Of a stretch of 17,026 nt of DNA, positions 12,301 to 17,026 are shown in pieces. The notes under the pieces were generated by a model. The model was not told where the DNA came from. It worked only from the letters and a program-made list of their open reading frames with translations, and did not search any database. How positions within the stretch are numbered: position 1 is the stretch's first letter; every line of letters starts with the position of its first letter. Origin of the DNA: Candidatus Omnitrophota bacterium (lineage in GTDB: Bacteria; Omnitrophota; Gorgyraeia; Zapsychrales; Zapsychraceae); assembly GCA_029567025.1 (NCBI GenBank), contig JAKQLT010000186.1:1-17026 (forward strand), written 5' to 3'. A program made the translations under genes and the position numbers.

Positions 12301-15300
12301 CTCTATCATTTTTTTCCTGACTACAACGACCTGCGGAGATACAACATTCACGCGCGAAACAACAATTTGTCTGGTCTTTAAAAATGACATTACTTCGATA
12401 TCCAACAAAACCTCATCAATCTTAATATCATATTGCGCGACAAGGTCTTTTGCTTCGATAAGTTCTAAAGATTTCACTGCTAAGGCAACTCCTTGATGAA
12501 AAGAAAAGCGCAAAGATAACTCCCCTAAAGAAACTTCCTTTTGTGTTGCCTGCTGTATCGCCTCAACAATCTGGGGCTTAAATTTATTGATATCAAATGT
12601 TTTTACAAAAACAACTAAAGCGATGAAAAAAATGATCAATAAAGCACACAAAGAAACAAAAATAGTCTTTAATATTTTCATAAAAATCCTGTCTCCTTTA
12701 AATGTTGATTCCTAATGATTATGGATATTATCGAGGGCGTTCCACAGAAACAGCATCCAACGCCTCGTCCACAATATTTCTTGTTGGCGCGGCTGACGAC
12801 GGGGAATATGTTTGCGGATATTGTAAACTTTCGGCAGAAACCTTCTTAAAAATATCCTTCAAATAACTTCTTGTCTTTTTATAATCAGCGGCCATTGTCT
12901 CTATTTCTTGAAACATATGCCCCGCGTAACGATACGAACCTTGTCGGTATAATTTTTCTGCCGTTTGATACAATCCCTCGAGACGCTCAGAAAAATTCTT
13001 ACGAATTTGTTCACGTTCTTGTTCCAATTGTTTTTGACGCTCTTTAACCATTCTGGCGATCTCATCGCGTTTCTGTTTCTCTTCTAACCGACGAGTTTCT
13101 AAAACTTCCTCGCGTTCCTTTTTTTCTTTCTGTTCTTTTTCTAAAGCAATGCGTTTTTGGTCCCGAAGCGCTTCAACATATTTTTTTGCGATACGTTCTT
13201 CCTGATCCCGCTTAAGAACATCCTCTTGTGGCTTTTTCTTCTGCGGGGCACGTGAGGGCACGTCAGAAGATTCTTCCTCTTTTAAAATATTTTTTTGTTC
13301 TTGCATTTTTTTCTCTTTTAATAATCGCTCCTCTTCCAAACGAATTTCTTTTTCTAACTTTTCTAATTCTTTTTTCTTTTCACGATTGATTTTATCTAAA
13401 TAAGGCTTCTCCAAACGCGCCTTCTTTTCCTGCTCTTGATCTATCGATTTTTTAACACGATCAAGTTCTTTTTGAATTTTAAGCTTCATCGATTGCACAT
13501 AATCCTCTGGCAAATCATTTTTAAGAAGCATCTCATCAAACTGTTTTAATTTTTCTTGTGCTTGTTTATCTTGCGATTTATAGGCGGCAACAACTTCAGT
13601 ATAATAGGATTCAACATCTTTTTTAGCATTTTTCAAATTTTCTTTCTTCCTTAAAAGATCTCGGGCTTCTTTTTCTTTCTGTTGGCGCTGCTTCTGAACA
13701 ACAACCAATTCATTTGACTTTTTCAAATATTCTTTCGTCTTTTTATAATCAGGATTCATTTTTTCTAACTCTGTGAAAACAAAAATCGCCTTTTCATATT
13801 CTTGAACTTTATAAAAACTTAAGGCTTCTTGATAAAGAACTTCTACATCTTTTTCTTCAAATATTACCTCGGGGACATTTTTTTGTTCTTGAGAGAACTC
13901 TTTGGTTTTTTGTTCTTTAAAATCTAAATCTTCTGCTTTAGCGGGATCGGACTTTTGTTTATCTTTAAACTTTCCCTCTTGTTCTTTTTTACGTCTTTCT
14001 TCTGCTAAAAGTCTTTTTTCACATTCTGCTAAATAATTCCTAGCGGATTTATATTCCGCATCTATTTTAAAGACCGCTTCGAATTTTTCTTTTGCGACCG
14101 GATAATCCTGATAACGATAGGCCTGTAAAGCTTCTCTATAAAGCGTTTCGATTTCTTGCGTTTTTTCTTGTGTTTTTTCAGACGATCTTTTTTCTTGAGA
14201 AACGACCTCTTGTTTTATAAGCTGCTCCTCGCATTTGACAATATAATTAGAAGCCGATTTATATCCCGGATACATACCTTCCGCCGCGACAAATTTCGCT
14301 CTTGCCTCTTCAAAAAGACCTTGTTGATAAAGTTTCACACCTTCCTGAAACAAAATGCCGGCCTCACGAGATAATTCTTTTTTCAATTCTTCTCGACGTG
14401 ACAGCTCTTCTTTTTTTCTTTGTTTACGCGCCTTGGCAAAGCCTTCCTCTTGTTTACGTTCCAAATTTCTTTGTTTCTTTAAATATTGCTCATATTCTTT
14501 CTTAACACGTTCTTTTTCTAATTCTTCTTTATATCGTTGATACTCATACGTTTCGACGACAGAAGGTTTGGCCTCCGCAGACGCTTTATCCTGCGCATCT
14601 GCTATCTTAATAGATTCACCTAATTTTTCTTTTTCTTTTAAATCTTTTTGTTCGTCATTTTTTTCTTTCTCTAATAATGGCTTATTTTTTTCCGAATCCT
14701 GCCTTTTCTTCAGCTCTAACTGTTTCTTTTGCTCTTGTTCTATTTTTAAAGCGGCTTCAAGCTCTTTTTGTTTTTGCAACGCTAAACGTTCTTGTGCTCC
14801 TTTGGCCAAACGCTCTTTTTTCTTTTCTTCGTTCAATCGCGCCTGTATTTCTTTTTTTCTTTGTTTTTCTTGTTGCAAAAACTTTTTTCTTAACTCCGCT
14901 AAGGCCTGTCGTTCGCGTTGAATCTCTTTTTGATATTGTTCTTTGGCCTGGCCTTTTAAAGAATCCATCTGTTTCTCTTTAGCCCTTAGCATCGCTAAGC
15001 GCTGTTCAATGCCTATTTCCCAACTTTCTTTTTTGGCTTCTACTTCCTTACGCAATTTTTGTTCTCTGTTTACGGACTCTTTTCTTTTTTCTGTAACGCC
15101 TAAAACATCTTCTTTTTTATCTTTTTGATATTGCTGTTCTAATTTGCGATCAATAACCCTTAAATAACTTTCTGTATTGCGATAGCGCGCAATAAGAAGC
15201 TGAACTTCTTGAAATCGTGCTTTGGCTTGCTGGTAAGCCCCTCGCTTATAAATCCCAACAGCACTGCGATAAATTTCCTCAGCCTCATCAGTTAAATCAT

Positions 15301-17026
15301 AACAGGAAGGCGGTGCCGCACATACCTGCGCTTGAATCTGCGGAATTATTTTTTCAACCCTTTCGGATTCCACGATGCCCAAACATCGCTCCATACAATC
15401 ATGCACGCAGGCATCCAAACAATGATTTTGTTTTGCCTGTTGCGCTTCGATTTTCTCGTCAATCAATTTTAAAAATTTGACTGTCTCTTTATATCCAACC
15501 TCAAGGGCTTGAACTTCTAAAAACTTGTCTTTTGCCTGGGCATATTTTTTATTTTTGTAATACCGCATCGCTGTTTGATAAATCTCTTCTGCCTGCGTTT
15601 GTTGTTTTTCTCTTTTTTGTTGTTGCCCTTGTTCAATAATTTTTTCATCAATAAGATTCAAATAACTTCTCGTATCCTTATAATTTTCTTCATACGACTG
15701 AACCTCAACAAACTTATTTTTTGCCTCTTCAAAACGATTTCTTTGAAATAATTTTAAGCCCTGCTGATAATATTGTTCGGCCTTCTTCGAAAAAACATCC
15801 CGAGCTTTTTGTTCCTTCTTTTCCTTGAGACGCTCGCTATCCTCTTGGGCCTTAGCTATTTTTTCGTTTAAAGCAGAATTCTCTTCTAATTCCTTTATTT
15901 TTTTCGCACTCTGGGCTAAATATCTCGCCGTAGATTTATAACCCCATTTTAAACGATTCACATCTTCAAATTTTTCTAACGCTATTTTATAGTCTTTCTT
16001 ATTAAAATTTCTGACCGCTTCTTGATAAATAGCTTCTATGTCTTCTATGTTTTTTTCCTCTAAAATAATTTCTTTTTTTGTCAAAACAGCTGCGACAGGC
16101 CCTGTAACTTCTGAAAATTGTTTTGCTTCGATGGGACTCATTCTTTTCTTTGAAGAAGGGCCTATTTTATCTCCTAAAGATAATTCATCATCAATCAAAC
16201 TTAAATATTTTAAAGTATCTTTATATTCCGGATAAAGCGCCTCAACCTGAATAAATTTTCTTTGAGCTTCAACCAATTTTTTATTCTTATAAAAATGAAG
16301 GGCTTCTTGATATTTCATTTCCGCTTCTTGAGACATTTTTTGCCGTCTTTCCTCAATCGCTTTTTTAACGGCTTCATCCTCTTCGGAAGAAATATCCGCC
16401 TTTCTTCTGCGAACCGCATCCCAGACATCTTCCGTCGGGGCATTCTCAACTATCTTTCGCTCTAAAAATTTCAAATAACGCGTTGTGAATTTATAATTGG
16501 GATAAAAACTCTCTAATTCAAGAAATTTTTCTTTGGCCTGGAAATACAAATTGCTGTCATATAACGCCAACGCGGAACGGTAAAGAATTTCAGCCTGTTT
16601 CTTGAGGCTTTCTTCTTTTTCCTGACGAGTCAATTCTTGGGCTCTTTCTCGACGGGCTTGAGATAAACGCTCGCTGTCTCGTTTCTGACGAGATTCTTCT
16701 TCCGCGCGTCTTTTTTCCAAGATAAGATTTTGCTCTTCTTTACGGCGCTCTGCTTGAAATTGCGCATCAATCTTCTTTAAATAATTCTTAGAAAGCTTAT
16801 AGCTCGGATACAATTTTTCTAACTGAAGAAATTTCTCTTGTGACTGCGCATACAATCCATGATCAAAAAGAGAAACCGCTGTTTTATAAATCAACTCGGC
16901 TTCTTTTTGGAGCCGTTCTATTTCAGATTTTTGATCTTGTTGAAATCGCCTGCGTTGTTCTTCTGCAATACGCTCTTTTTCCAATCGCTCTTGCTTCATC
17001 TGAAGCTCAAAAATCTTTTGTTTTTT

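Overview
The window is AT-rich, gene-dense bacterial DNA. A lipid A pathway gene (lpxB), a lipid-A-flippase-like ABC transporter and an AsmA-family protein show a Gram-negative cell envelope. The gene mix also includes a Cys-rich exported protein ending in a CGDGVC...CPEDC motif, a very large TPR/coiled-coil protein, a PilZ protein with a membrane-anchored coiled coil, and a roughly 1,090-residue cellobiose-phosphorylase-like enzyme. This recalls uncultivated PVC-type lineages such as Omnitrophota. That placement is inference from gene content only; no rRNA or marker gene is present. Several genes lack a Shine-Dalgarno (SD) sequence while others have good ones.

Left part (1-3357): a divergent lipid A module. 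An MsbA-like ABC exporter runs leftward off the window edge. From a shared ~97-bp spacer, a Gfo/Idh/MocA oxidoreductase and lpxB run rightward as an overlapping pair behind a near-consensus sigma-70 promoter. The module would cover lipid A disaccharide synthesis, possible UDP-sugar modification and inner-membrane flipping. lpxB converges with the next gene and the two stop codons overlap.

Middle part (3354-10643, minus strand): a tightly packed run of genes. In transcription order these are a PilZ/transmembrane/coiled-coil protein, a YgjP-like metallopeptidase, a DUF167 protein, a GatB/YqeY protein, a membrane-anchored polysaccharide deacetylase, a large glycoside phosphorylase, and a small exported protein with 22 cysteines after its signal region. 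Several junctions overlap or abut, so the run is probably one or two operons. A candidate promoter with a perfect TATAAT lies upstream of the PilZ gene.

Right part (10831-17026, minus strand): an AsmA-family protein preceded by the 3' part of a giant gene that enters from the right edge. At least 1,432 residues of the giant protein are visible. They contain 11 clear copies of a ~49-residue TPR-like three-helix unit separated by Lys/Glu/Gln/Arg-rich coiled coil, plus one compact cysteine cluster.

The most useful observations are these. (1) The PilZ gene seems to start at a non-canonical AUU codon with a strong SD; starting at the first ATG would remove both c-di-GMP-binding motifs. (2) The giant protein alternates TPR-like units and coiled coil and has an isolated C-x3-C-x3-C-x3-C cluster. 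(3) There is an unusual Cys-rich exported protein. (4) The lipid A genes are arranged divergently. I see no RNA genes, CRISPR arrays or insertion sequences.
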